A stretch of DNA of 32,869 bases, from contig JAJZJU010000017.1 in assembly GCA_021809895.1 (NCBI GenBank), positions 1 through 32,869 of the forward strand. Reading direction: 5' to 3'. The translations under genes and the position numbers were made by a program. This document shows, one piece after another, positions 7,124-14,974 of the stretch (its first letter is position 1; every line of letters begins with the position of its first letter). The notes below the pieces were generated by a model that was not told the origin of the DNA, made no database searches, and worked only from the letters and a program-made list of their open reading frames with translations. Source of the stretch: a bacterium. GTDB lineage: Bacteria > Chloroflexota > Dormibacteria > Aeolococcales > Bog-877.

Positions 7124-7356
7124 CGCCGTCCTTGGTCTATCAGCCCGAAAACGGTCTCGTCGTCAATCTTGGTCTTCCCGGTCACGACCCTGACCCCAGC
7201 GTCGTCGACCAGCCGGGCGGAGCGTGAGACAGGCACCAGCGTCAGCCCCTCCCCGTACCGGGAGATGTCCACCTTGGACCCTGGTCTCAGTCCCAGGCTG
7301 TCGCGCAGCGGCTTGGGGACGACGACCCGGCCGACGGCATCGATGGTGGCCTTCAT
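7120..7356 (-). CDS. AbrB/SpoVT-type antitoxin
   Basis: 78-residue swapped-hairpin antitoxin of the AbrB family: [21 protein letters not shown], then [20 protein letters not shown], followed by a C-terminal arm that would bind the PIN toxin. ATG 7356 is chosen over the ORF-track start at 7524 because the conserved fold begins exactly there. A TATCCT hexamer lies six bases upstream (7363-7368), which suggests a leaderless transcript. It would repress its own promoter together with the toxin. Confidence 0.9.
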   Translation of the reverse strand: MKATIDAVGRVVVPKPLRDSLGLRPGSKVDISRYGEGLTLVPVSRSARLVDDAGVRVVTGKTKIDDETVFGLIDQGRR

Positions 7357-7362
7357 GGGAAA

Positions 7363-7368
7363 AGGATA
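7363..7368 (-). promoter_or_regulatory. -10 element of AbrB-PIN operon
   Basis: TATCCT on the minus strand with a six-base spacer (TTTCCC) before ATG 7356. This is the same geometry as at 2701, 19000 and 23285. Confidence 0.5.
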
Positions 7369-7943
7369 CCAGCCAGCTCCCAGTTGCGGCCCCAAAGCGG
7401 GCTCCCGGCCGGGCCACCACGGTGCTCCTTCGTCCGGCTCCTGTGGCGGGCTGCTCCGCTCCCGAGCTGAGTGGTGGTAGAGGTATACCCTGCGCTGGTG
7501 CTGCGCAGACGGGGTCTCCCCCACCGAAGCTACAAGGCGCGAGTGAACAGGAACCGTCTCAAGGAGTTCCTAACTGCCCTTTGATTCAAGGCGCCCTGGC
7601 TGATTGTGACCGGGGACCAGTGGACGCTGCTCAGCAGCGACGACAACTGTGCCGGTGCCCTGACCGCGAGCCTGGTGGCCAGGTCATCGGCGTTGGGCCC
7701 GTGCGATCCGATTCCGCCGGACCAGATGGTCCACGCCCGGCGGGAAGGGTGGATTGCGGTGCCCCGAGCCGACGGTCTTTCCCAGCTCGGCGCGGTTCCG
7801 GACTGAGGCGGCTCGGCCGTCAGTCTCAAGGAAGCCAGTCGCGGGGCAATCTCACTCCAGCTCCGTCAGCAGCTGCTCCAGGCCCGGACCAACACCCGGG
7901 CAGTCAGGCTCAGCGGCGTCCAGCAAGTCCCCATCCAGGCTGG
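7369..7943. other. Intergenic stretch, no recognised gene
   Basis: ORFs on both strands are short and compositionally biased. The plus frame 7606-7806 (VTGDQWTLLSSDDNCAGAL) is the most protein-like and could be a gene remnant, but I cannot assign it. Confidence 0.4.
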
Positions 7944-8861
7944 TCAGCTGGCCGCCTTGAAGAGTTGATAGCGCTCGCGCAGGAACTCGGCCCGGGGCCG
8001 GTCTGCCTCGGCCCGCGGCACCACCATAAGCAACCTGCCGTGGAGGTCCTGCAACCCGTGTCGCAGCATGGGCCCGTCGATCTCATCAAGGACATCGTGC
8101 CGAATCTCGAGGACGGAGTCCGGGCGGATCCCCACGATGTTGCGATCGAAGGCGGCGTGATGGAGCTTGCACAGGGCAAGCCCGTTGGCTGTGATCGGCT
8201 CACCTGAGGGGTGACCGTCAGGCAGGATGTGGGCGGCATCCAAGAGGTCCGCATGGTGGAGACGACACATCGCACATGACTCTCGATAGGCACGAAGGAC
8301 TCGATGGCGGAAGGCGACCTGATGAAGCCGCTGGCGGGCCAGGCGAGTCACGTACGCCCGCCGCGCCACATCGGGTAATTCGTAGGCAGGGTCAACATCG
8401 CTGGCCAAGGGGTCATCCACCGCCACGGTGAACGTAAGTCTTAGAGGGTCATCCCCAACAATGAAGACCGGCCATTCGGGGAGGTACTGCCCAGGTTCGA
8501 CGCCGTGGAAGTAGATGAGCGGCAGCTGGAGCCGCATAATCTCGCGGAGGCCGCGATTGTCGCGATGGTCGGGGTCAGATCCCCGGTATCTGTATTGCAG
8601 CAGACCGTCTCCGCCGAGTTCGTCCTGATATGGCCTGGCCTTGCCGGCAACCATAGGTACGGAGGTGATACTCAGTGGGAGTTCGAGCACTGCCGGCTTG
8701 AAGATCCCCTGGGGGCCCATCAGCGGGACGCGGCGGCCCTCATAAGAGAAGCCCGCACTGAGCTCGGTCGAGGGCAGAACCTCGCCGTAGCGGAGCGTGA
8801 GCCGCCCAAGAAACTCGAAGGCAGCTGCGCGGATCCGGCTATCGGTCGAATCTCCAGCCAT
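7944..8861 (-). CDS. HNH endonuclease with SBD-like N-terminus (type IV restriction candidate)
   Basis: 305-residue predicted nuclease. The C-terminal HNH domain (about 190-245) has CAMC, the LLDAAHILPDGH strand and NGLALCKLHHAAFD, giving paired Cys/His ligands and the catalytic His. The N-terminal 150 residues (EGRRVPLMGPQGIFKPAVLE, LLQYRYRGSDPDHRDNRGLR, LPLIYFHGVEPGQYLP) resemble the sulfur-binding domain of ScoMcrA-like enzymes, which recognise phosphorothioate-modified DNA. That domain call is from memory of the family, not a search. The gene stands alone, with no Dnd modification genes in view, as expected for a modification-dependent restriction enzyme that protects against foreign modified DNA. 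A general HNH enzyme of unknown specificity is the alternative. Confidence 0.8.
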   Translation of the reverse strand: MAGDSTDSRIRAAAFEFLGRLTLRYGEVLPSTELSAGFSYEGRRVPLMGPQGIFKPAVLELPLSITSVPMVAGKARPYQDELGGDGLLQYRYRGSDPDHRDNRGLREIMRLQLPLIYFHGVEPGQYLPEWPVFIVGDDPLRLTFTVAVDDPLASDVDPAYELPDVARRAYVTRLARQRLHQVAFRHRVLRAYRESCAMCRLHHADLLDAAHILPDGHPSGEPITANGLALCKLHHAAFDRNIVGIRPDSVLEIRHDVLDEIDGPMLRHGLQDLHGRLLMVVPRAEADRPRAEFLRERYQLFKAAS

Positions 8862-9080
8862 GGTGGAGATTCTGCACCTGCGTCAATCACCAGTGCCAGG
8901 CTGGACCCAGCTGCGGATGGACGATCTCTCCGGTCTCTGGCCTCGCCGGGATTTACCGGGACGGCTCGGCGACACAGCAATAGCCGACGCGCCAACGCTC
9001 AGCGCGCCAGCATCGCTCCCAGGCCACCTATCTGGCAGCCGCCACGCCGAGCCATCCCCGCGGATCGCGGAGGACGTGAA

Positions 9081-9114
9081 GATCCCCGGGCTGGACCCGA
9101 AGCGACCGGGGATC
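9081..9114 (-). terminator. Hairpin downstream of SHMT-like gene
   Basis: GATCCCCGG and CCGGGGATC pair around a 16-nt loop, about 40 bases past the SHMT-like stop on the minus strand. There is no T-tract, so strength is uncertain. The rest of 8862-9152 shows no gene. Confidence 0.45.
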
Positions 9115-9152
9115 CGCTTTGCCGCTCGAGTCGCAAGGCAGTCAATTGGCCG

Positions 9153-10505
9153 TCAGTCGAAACAGTACTGCAGGCGCGGAAACGCGGCACGCAGCGCCCG
9201 CGCCCGATCCGCCAGCCCCTCCGGGGCCCGCCGCTCCACCAGGACCGCAGCGATGACATCGGCAATCTCCATCATCTCGGCACGACCCATCCCGTAGCGG
9301 GTTACCTCGGTGGTTCCAATACGCAGCCCCGAGGGACGTTCCCAGTTCTCGCGGCGATCCCAGGGAAGCAGGTTCTTGTTGGTGATCACGTTGGCCCGGG
9401 CCAGAAGTTGAGCGGACTCCAGCCCGCCGCCCAGGGTAGAGACGTCGGCGATCACCTGGTGCGTGTCGGTGTAGCCTCGGTGTCCGCCGAGAACGGGCAC
9501 TCCGCACGCCTCCAGCGCCGCCGCCAAGGCCCTCGCGTTAGCCACGATCTCTGCCATCAGCGGCCGGCCGAAGGCCAGCAGCTCGCAGGCCGCCGCAGCC
9601 AGCGCCGCCACTCGATTCACCTGGTGGGTCGCCGCCAGGGTCGGAAACACCGCCTCGGCCAGGGGCCCGGTCAACCGGTCATCGTTCCACACCATGACCC
9701 CGCTCTGCGGCCCGCAGAAGGTCTTCCCCCCCGACCCCGTCACCACCGCCGCTCCCTCCTTGAGAGGGTCCTGGAACTGGCCGCCGGCGATCAGCCCCAA
9801 CTGGTGCGCGCCGTCGAAAAACACCCTCCCACCCCACTCACCCACCACTGTCGCCATCTCAGAGACCGGATATGGGAAGAGCGTCATCGAAGCGCCCAGC
9901 GCGACCAAGACCGGGCGTTCGCGACGGGCGACCTCGGCGAAGGACTCCAGATCGACCGACAGATCCTCGGGGTCGACTGGGATGTCGACTATGCGCAGCC
10001 CGCGCACCCCAGCCGGGCCATCCGACCGGTTGCTGGAGTGGCCGCCAACCGGCTGGGCCAGGCTCATGATCGTCTCGCCAGGCCGGGCCAGGGCCGTATA
10101 GACCGCCAGGTTGCCGATCATGGATGCGCAGAGGCGGTGCTCGGCGTAGTCGCAGTCGAACAGTCGCTTCAGCAATTCCATGCAAAGCGACTCCACCTCG
10201 TCGATGTGGCGAGTCCCGGCGAACCAGCGGTTGACCGGGCCGATATGCCCCTCAGCAGCCCGGGTGCCAATCTCCGAGCCGAGCAGCGCTCTCACCGTAG
10301 AGCTCGTCGGTGCCTCGGGAGCCAGCAGGTTCAGGCACTGCTCCCCCCTCCAGAGCTCGTTGCGCCGGACAGCGGCGACCACCTCCGCCTGCATGGCGGC
10401 GGGGTTGGAGCACCTCTCGATCACGGACCGCGCCGCTCGCAGGACCTCCCGATCATGCACCTCCACCCGTCCCTCATAATCGCTGCGGTCGCCTGTCTCA
10501 GTCAC
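9153..10505 (-). CDS. Serine hydroxymethyltransferase-like PLP enzyme
   Basis: 450-residue fold-type I PLP enzyme related to GlyA, which interconverts serine and glycine with tetrahydrofolate. Key elements are RWFAGTRHIDEVE (about 93-105), PVGGHSSN (152-159), the PLP-pairing DGAH (D231, H234) and the Schiff-base Lys in TGSGGKTFCGPQSG (K261). Canonical GlyA has THKTLRGPRGG there and YPGKRYYGG near the N-terminus, so this is a divergent paralogue, perhaps acting on a different beta-hydroxy or alpha-methyl amino acid. GTG 10505 is chosen over 10559 because GGAGGTG precedes it and the extension is not conserved-looking. It stands alone, with no biosynthetic partners in the window. Confidence 0.8.
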   Translation of the reverse strand: MTETGDRSDYEGRVEVHDREVLRAARSVIERCSNPAAMQAEVVAAVRRNELWRGEQCLNLLAPEAPTSSTVRALLGSEIGTRAAEGHIGPVNRWFAGTRHIDEVESLCMELLKRLFDCDYAEHRLCASMIGNLAVYTALARPGETIMSLAQPVGGHSSNRSDGPAGVRGLRIVDIPVDPEDLSVDLESFAEVARRERPVLVALGASMTLFPYPVSEMATVVGEWGGRVFFDGAHQLGLIAGGQFQDPLKEGAAVVTGSGGKTFCGPQSGVMVWNDDRLTGPLAEAVFPTLAATHQVNRVAALAAAACELLAFGRPLMAEIVANARALAAALEACGVPVLGGHRGYTDTHQVIADVSTLGGGLESAQLLARANVITNKNLLPWDRRENWERPSGLRIGTTEVTRYGMGRAEMMEIADVIAAVLVERRAPEGLADRARALRAAFPRLQYCFD

Positions 10506-11625
10506 GCTGCACCTCCACGAGCCCAGGAAACACCACCTCTCTCCGCCCGGTCCGGCCAACCAACACCGAATGGCTCACCGTGCCACCGCGTCCGGCGGCG
10601 CCAGCCGTCTTCGGGCCGAGGACCATTGTGCCGCCCCTGATCTCATGGGTCCAGGAAGTCGGTGCCGACTCACCAGCGCGCCAATCACATCTGGATCAGG
10701 CGCATGGGCGCGCCGACACCATCCCCTGCCCGCGTCCGAGATCCTGAGGCAGATCAGAGCCAGCCACCGCAAGCAGGCGTGCCCAGCCTTGGAAGTGACA
10801 CCCCTTCACCGCCCTGGAGCGGCCCGCTCGCCATCCCCAGGGGAACCTCCGCCAGTCCCGGCAGAGGGTGCTGGGTGCGCGCTGGGCGGCAGTTCGCGGC
10901 CCGGTGCCGAACTCTTCGCATGGACTTGACCGGCGCCAGCCGCAAGTAGTCGGGGACAGGCGCCGAAGATGCTCCTGACGCTGCCCATTTGCCGCCATCG
11001 CGCGTGCGGGGCTGCTGGCCATCCCCGCATTCCAGCGAGATCGCCCTCCAGATCACCGGCGCCGTGCCGGCGACAAGGGCACCACGGGCAAGAGAGCATG
11101 GGCCGACTGCGGGCCCCTCACCCACCGGAGCAGAGGCAGCCACGCTCGAAGTCGAACGGCGTAGCGGCTGCACTCCTCCACAGTTCGCCAGCCTGCGCGC
11201 TGAACTCAGGGTCGATCACGTGGCCCACCACCCTGGTCATCACCAACTGGTTGGCGTAGGCCGCCGGCAGAGGTACATTTGGGCTATGGGAACCGAGATA
11301 GCAACCGATCCAGCAGGCGAATCAGGATCAGCAACGGCGCCGACCATGGCCGCGGTCGATGCCCCGCCCATGCTTCCTGCGGGGCTGCCGCACCCGGTCG
11401 GTCCCCGGCTCATGGTCGAAAAGGGGCCCTTCTCGACCAAGACGGTGGCGGTTTACCCAGGCGGCACGCAAGCCCATGAGGCCGGCCCCAGCGACTGAGC
11501 GCTGAGCCGGGCGGCCAGGCCAGCCTTGGTCGAGGCCAGGCAAGCGATCGGTTCCAGACCCGCCACCGCCCCAACTTTCTTGGTGGCGCTGGTGGGATAG
11601 AAGTCGGGAGCCGGCCGGCACCACG
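10506..11625. other. 1.1-kb stretch without a recognised gene
   Basis: Six-frame ORFs are shadows with biased composition. One minus-strand peptide near 11110-11260 (QLVMTRVVGHVIDPEFSAQA) looks like a real protein fragment and ends at a TGA, suggesting gene remains. A 23-nt near-palindrome with arms GTCGAAAAGGG and CCCTTCTCGAC lies at 11415-11437. No tRNA or structured RNA was seen. Confidence 0.4.
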
Positions 11626-11982
11626 ACCAGCCTCAGCACCTACGAGTCCCGATTCCGCTCGGCCCTGCCCTCATACGCCAGCTATCTTGAAAACCCGGCC
11701 TCGTACGAACCCCGGGGACGCAGGAATACCTCACGCGGGGATCGGACACGGCCAAAGGGCAACGGGATGGAAGAGACAGAGACTGGTCCTGAAGAGGCCG
11801 CTGGGCCATCCCCTGACCCGCCCGCCGCTGCTGCCAGATTGGTCGTGTATCCGTTCCCGGTGCGACAGGACCTGTTCGCCGAGCTCAAGTTGCTGGCTGA
11901 CCCCTCCTTTGAGGAGGCGCGCCGACTGGGTCGGTTCCTGGAGGCCGTCGCCCTGACCGACGCCGCAAGTAGTGGCGAGTAG
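11626..11982 (+). pseudogene. 5'-truncated integrase-like gene (D2)
   Basis: The frame reads SLSTYESRFRSALPSYASYL through VVYPFPVRQDLFAELKLL to a stop at 11982, matching the last 115 residues or so of the 2713-3300 protein. The first 80 residues, including the start codon and promoter, are missing. The frame contains no internal stop. Confidence 0.8.
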
Positions 11983-12169
11983 CTCCTCCAGCCAACACTC
12001 CCGTCAGGCCCGAAGGCAGTGGCCCTTCTACCGCACGGCCAGCGGAAACGAGCCGATCCGGGACTTCCTCTGGGACCGGCACATGCCCGACGAGGATGCG
12101 GCCGCAATCACCTCGGTCATGACCGAGGTACGCCATGCGGGCCGAGGACATCCCGGCGTCAACCACCTT
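11972..12169 (+). pseudogene. 3'-truncated HigB-like toxin (D2)
   Basis: Matches the first 66 residues of the 3290-3721 toxin (WPFYRTASGNEPIRDFLWDR, then VMTEVRHAGRGHPGVNHL). After 12169 the frame runs into sequence antisense to the PIN toxin gene. The C-terminal basic helix and central strand needed for mRNA cleavage are absent, so it should be inactive. Confidence 0.8.
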
Positions 12170-12232
12170 TTGAACGGCCCTGCCGCCCTGGCTCGACGGC
12201 GGGGACGGCAGGCCCGAGGTAGCCCCAACCAA

Positions 12233-12814
12233 TCAAAGCAGGCGGCGGACCTCGTCGACAAACATCGGCACGCTGGCGCGCCGCAGACGGTTGAGCAGAT
12301 CGTCAACCGAGAGGGCGGGATTGCGAGTGTCGCCAGCCTGCTCTTGGATCACGTTGACAACCACCTGCGGCGCCAGGTCCAACTGATCCAGCAAGAAGGC
12401 GTCCGCATCACTCACCTCGATGTCAAACTCCGCGACCGCGGTGGCCGGGAAATCTTCCCGGTTGTTGGTGACAATGATGCCGGCTGAGCCGCGGATCGCA
12501 GATGCGAGCACATGCCGATCATCTGGATCGGGCAGGACCAGGCCGGGCTCAAACCGCTCCCAACCCACCACCAGGGCGTCCTCAAAGGCGGCCGCCATGG
12601 CAGCGAATCTGTCCAGGAATTGCTCGGAAGGTATTTCTGGGTGCACCACCTGCAAGGCCGCCACCGCCTCGTCCACGATCCGCTGCGACCACAGGGGGCG
12701 ATAGAGGTTGCACTCGGCGATACGCAGCAGAGTATCGGCCAGCGAGATCGGGACCAGAACACAAGCATCGAGAAGGGCCGCGTATGGCGCGGTGCTCAAG
12801 TTAGGTTCGGGCAC
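12233..12814 (-). CDS. PIN-domain toxin (PIN_3 / VapC50-like)
   Basis: 193-residue PIN-domain protein of the larger class paired with excisionase-type antitoxins. The active-site pattern is LLDACVLVP near the N-terminus, IVDEAVAAL in the second helix, LPDPDDRHVLASAI in the middle and IVTNNREDFP near the last Asp. A C-terminal helical part (about 130-193) has the length of the VapC50 C-terminal extension. GTG 12814 is chosen because the fold starts there and it overlaps the antitoxin stop by 14 bases; the ORF-track start at 12922 lies inside the antitoxin gene. It probably degrades RNA when the antitoxin is removed. Confidence 0.85.
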   Translation of the reverse strand: MPEPNLSTAPYAALLDACVLVPISLADTLLRIAECNLYRPLWSQRIVDEAVAALQVVHPEIPSEQFLDRFAAMAAAFEDALVVGWERFEPGLVLPDPDDRHVLASAIRGSAGIIVTNNREDFPATAVAEFDIEVSDADAFLLDQLDLAPQVVVNVIQEQAGDTRNPALSVDDLLNRLRRASVPMFVDEVRRLL

Positions 12815-13313
12815 GGCCTGACAACTTACGGCGGGCCTCTTGCAGGGCGGCCTCGTAGTCCTCGGCCGACCTCTCGTACAAACCGAGCTCGCTCGCCTCG
12901 GTGGTGAGGCGCCCGAGCGCATCCTTGCGATCTGAGCGCCGGCTCGACTGATAGGACAGAAGGTCCAGAAGGCCCACGCGCCGATGCCGCCCGGGTCGGT
13001 CGAAGGGGATCTCGCCGGCTTCCAGAAGCTTCACCAGGGTAGGCCTGCTGATACCGAGAAAGTTGGCCGCCTGCTGGGTGGTGAGTCGCTGGGTAGTCGG
13101 TGCCAGACTGATCGCCTTGCCGCCGCGCATGGCATCCACCACCTGAACCAGCACTTGGTAGACCTCGGGGGGCAGCAGCACCCGCTCCCCGTTGGGGCCG
13201 ACCAGACGGGCTGGCTCGCCGTGGGTCTCCACGAAACGCGCCAGCTGACCCAGGGACTGGAGATCCTGGGGCGGAAAGATTACGTCGCGCCGGACGGTCG
13301 TGTCGGTGGTCAT
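12801..13313 (-). CDS. Excisionase-family (MerR-like) HTH antitoxin
   Basis: 170-residue antitoxin. The N-terminal part (about 15-55) includes a YQVLVQVVDAMRGG helix. The central DNA-binding domain has LTTQQAANFLGISRPTLVKLLEAG followed by a basic wing (PGRHRRVGLLDLL), the excise-type pattern. The C-terminal helices (RLTTEASELGLYERSAEDYEAALQEARRKL) probably wrap the toxin. ATG 13313 is preceded by AGGAGG, and 50-80 bases upstream there is a three-unit tandem repeat that could be its operator. Confidence 0.88.
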   Translation of the reverse strand: MTTDTTVRRDVIFPPQDLQSLGQLARFVETHGEPARLVGPNGERVLLPPEVYQVLVQVVDAMRGGKAISLAPTTQRLTTQQAANFLGISRPTLVKLLEAGEIPFDRPGRHRRVGLLDLLSYQSSRRSDRKDALGRLTTEASELGLYERSAEDYEAALQEARRKLSGRART

Positions 13314-13366
13314 CTCCCAGTCCTCCTGCAAGCCTGGTGGCTCTTCCACTGCCAGGTTAGCAGGGT

Positions 13367-13393
13367 ATCGCAATAATCGCAAATATCGCAATC
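13367..13393. promoter_or_regulatory. Three tandem 9-bp repeats, candidate operator
   Basis: ATCGCAA occurs at 13367, 13376 and 13385, exactly nine bases apart. The block lies just upstream of the HTH-PIN operon and is AT-richer than its surroundings. Iteron-like spacing near one helical turn fits binding by the excisionase-type antitoxin. Confidence 0.5.
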
Positions 13394-13599
13394 GGCGAAA
13401 GCTAGGTCCGGTCGAGCGTGCACCGACCACCCTAATCTCGCTGATCTCGCCCGTCGGCCTCGGCTGAAACCACGGGCCACCGTCCGATGTAGGTATCTCG
13501 CGCAAGATGTCAGCAAGCGCGGAACGAGGGAACGAACCGGACCCGCCGGTCCGGGCAGCAGGAGGATCATCGGCCAACGGCCGATGGTGCTACACCGTC

Positions 13600-14009
13600 A
13601 TACGAGGTCGGACAGAGCCTCACATTCCGTACCCGGCCGAACGTCCTGGAACAGCTCCAAGAGCAGGCCAAGCACGTTCACCTGCCCAAGATTGTCCTGG
13701 CCGAGCGCTACGTCTAGGAGGGACTGGCGGTGGACCAATTCCCGGGATGTGTTCCGGGGCGGCGCTCTGGGACGCCGGCCCGGCCTCAGCTGCGGACCCG
13801 ATGTGTGGGAGGTAGTAGAGATCTTCCGGGCCGAGTCCCGAGACCTTGCCGCGACCGCCCAGAAGCGGGGGCGCCCCCAAGCCGATCCTCGTGACCGGGT
13901 GCCGGCCAGGTTGCACATACAGATGGCCAAGCTCGAGCCGGAACTGGACCCGGCCAAGAAGTTGATCGAGATCCAGTCAGAACTTGCCGCGGCCTTGGGG
14001 GCTCGTTAG
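13600..14009 (+). pseudogene. Degenerate DUF433-type antitoxin
   Basis: One frame reads SLTFRTRPNVLEQLQEQAKHV to VLAERYV and then meets TAG at 13716-13718, where relatives have Glu (ERYVEEGLRMD). After a short stretch (EGLAVDQFPG) homology continues in another frame as FRGGALGRRPGLSCGPDVWEVVEIFR. A nonsense mutation and a frameshift have thus split a ribbon-helix-helix plus DUF433 antitoxin. The last 60 residues are less familiar. No PIN partner follows directly. Confidence 0.6.
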
Positions 14010-14297
14010 CGAGAGCGCGGAGAGTGGGCAGCCATGATGGTCTACAGCACCGCCACGGAGTTGGCGCCGCTTGGTGGGCACCGAGGGAGCGCGCCAGGCG
14101 GTGGGCCGAGCCCGAGCCACCTAATGCCGCCGCACCCGGCCTCCTGATCCCAGGCCCCTGGGAAACCCGCCGCCTGTCGGCGTGAGAGCTGGCGCCAGGT
14201 GGTAACGAGGCGACGTGGCTCCGGGTCTGGGGCCTCAGGACGACCCTGGACCACACTCCCCTTCCGGGAGGCGGCTCCCCGGCCCCTGGTCACAACC

Positions 14298-14647
14298 CCG
14301 GTGGTGGCAGCTCGCTTGGGGAGGCGATCTGCGGGATCCGCGGATCGACCACCACTGTCCCGACATCATCGAAGTCGCGCACATTGCGGGTCGCCATCGC
14401 GGCGCCCCGGGCCCGGCCGGTCGCAGCGATCTGACCGTCGGCGATGCCCATCGGACGGCCGGTGCAGGAGCGACCGGCCACGATCTCCGCGTGGTGCGAG
14501 GCCGCGGTGCTGTCAAAGGCGATCACCTGTCCCCCCAGCTCATCGTTGATGATCGCTCGGATGCCCTCGGCGAGCCGGGACCTACGGGCACCATCGGGCA
14601 GTCTGGCGCGCCAGTTCCGAGATGACATTGGTGTCCAGGATGATCAT
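14298..14647 (-). pseudogene. FitB-like PIN toxin inactivated by a 95-bp deletion
   Basis: From ATG 14647 the frame reads MIILDTNVISELARQTARWCP and stops after 21 codons. Compared with the intact copy at 19766-20218, 95 bp between two CTGGCG repeats are missing, which removes the second catalytic residue region and shifts the frame. The remaining ORF (14298-14628) continues the old C-terminal frame but lacks the first Asp and the conserved Glu. It is not expected to be toxic. Confidence 0.88.
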
Positions 14648-14886
14648 TTTTCGAAATCAGCCGCGCGCGTCAGCTCGGTCCGGGGCGGGAACCTGATCTC
14701 GTCCAGGCCCAGACCGACCAGACGCTGGTGGATTCGACTGCCGACACCACGCGGCCGCGCCGACGCCAGCGACCCACGCAGGATTTCACGAGCCTCGGCC
14801 TCCATCGAGCGTCCGTGCTGCGCCGCTCTGATCGGAAGCCGCTCCTTGGTGTCGTCGACGAGCTTGCGTACGGTTAGGGTCGACAT
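14644..14886 (-). CDS. FitA-like ribbon-helix-helix antitoxin (copy 1)
   Basis: 80-residue antitoxin: an N-terminal RHH DNA-binding domain (MSTLTVRKLVDDTKERL, then AAQHGRSMEAEAREILRGSL) and a C-terminal toxin-binding arm (LGLDEIRFPPRTELTRAADF). It is nearly identical to copy 2 (20215-20457). ATG 14886 follows AGGAGG. The stop overlaps the toxin start (ATGA), but that toxin is broken, so this is an orphan antitoxin that could still neutralise the copy 2 toxin and bind its operator. Confidence 0.88.
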   Translation of the reverse strand: MSTLTVRKLVDDTKERLPIRAAQHGRSMEAEAREILRGSLASARPRGVGSRIHQRLVGLGLDEIRFPPRTELTRAADFEK

Positions 14887-14903
14887 CGATCGCCTCCTGG
14901 AAC

Positions 14904-14920
14904 TGACGGCAGCGCTGTCA
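14904..14920. promoter_or_regulatory. Putative FitA operator, copy 1
   Basis: TGACGGCAGCGCTGTCA, an imperfect palindrome 18 bases upstream of the FitA start, is conserved exactly upstream of copy 2 (20475-20491). Confidence 0.4.
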
Positions 14921-14974
14921 CTGCTAGCATCGCAGGAAGTTTCCTCTACGGCTCTTCCCCCGGGAAGGCCGGGG

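Larger units (their letters stand above)
11626..12169. repeat. Duplicated segment D2 (truncated copy)
   Basis: Same length and order as D1 (2944-3487), diverged by scattered substitutions only. It starts inside the integrase-like gene and stops inside the toxin gene, so both genes are incomplete here. Confidence 0.85.

Noticed and set aside
8505-10640. 711-aa plus-strand ORF
   Set aside because: It is antisense to the SHMT-like gene and part of the HNH gene, has Arg/Pro-rich composition and no recognisable motif.
13367-13393. Possible CRISPR or replication iterons
   Set aside because: Only three short units with no spacers and no Cas or replication gene nearby; an operator is simpler.
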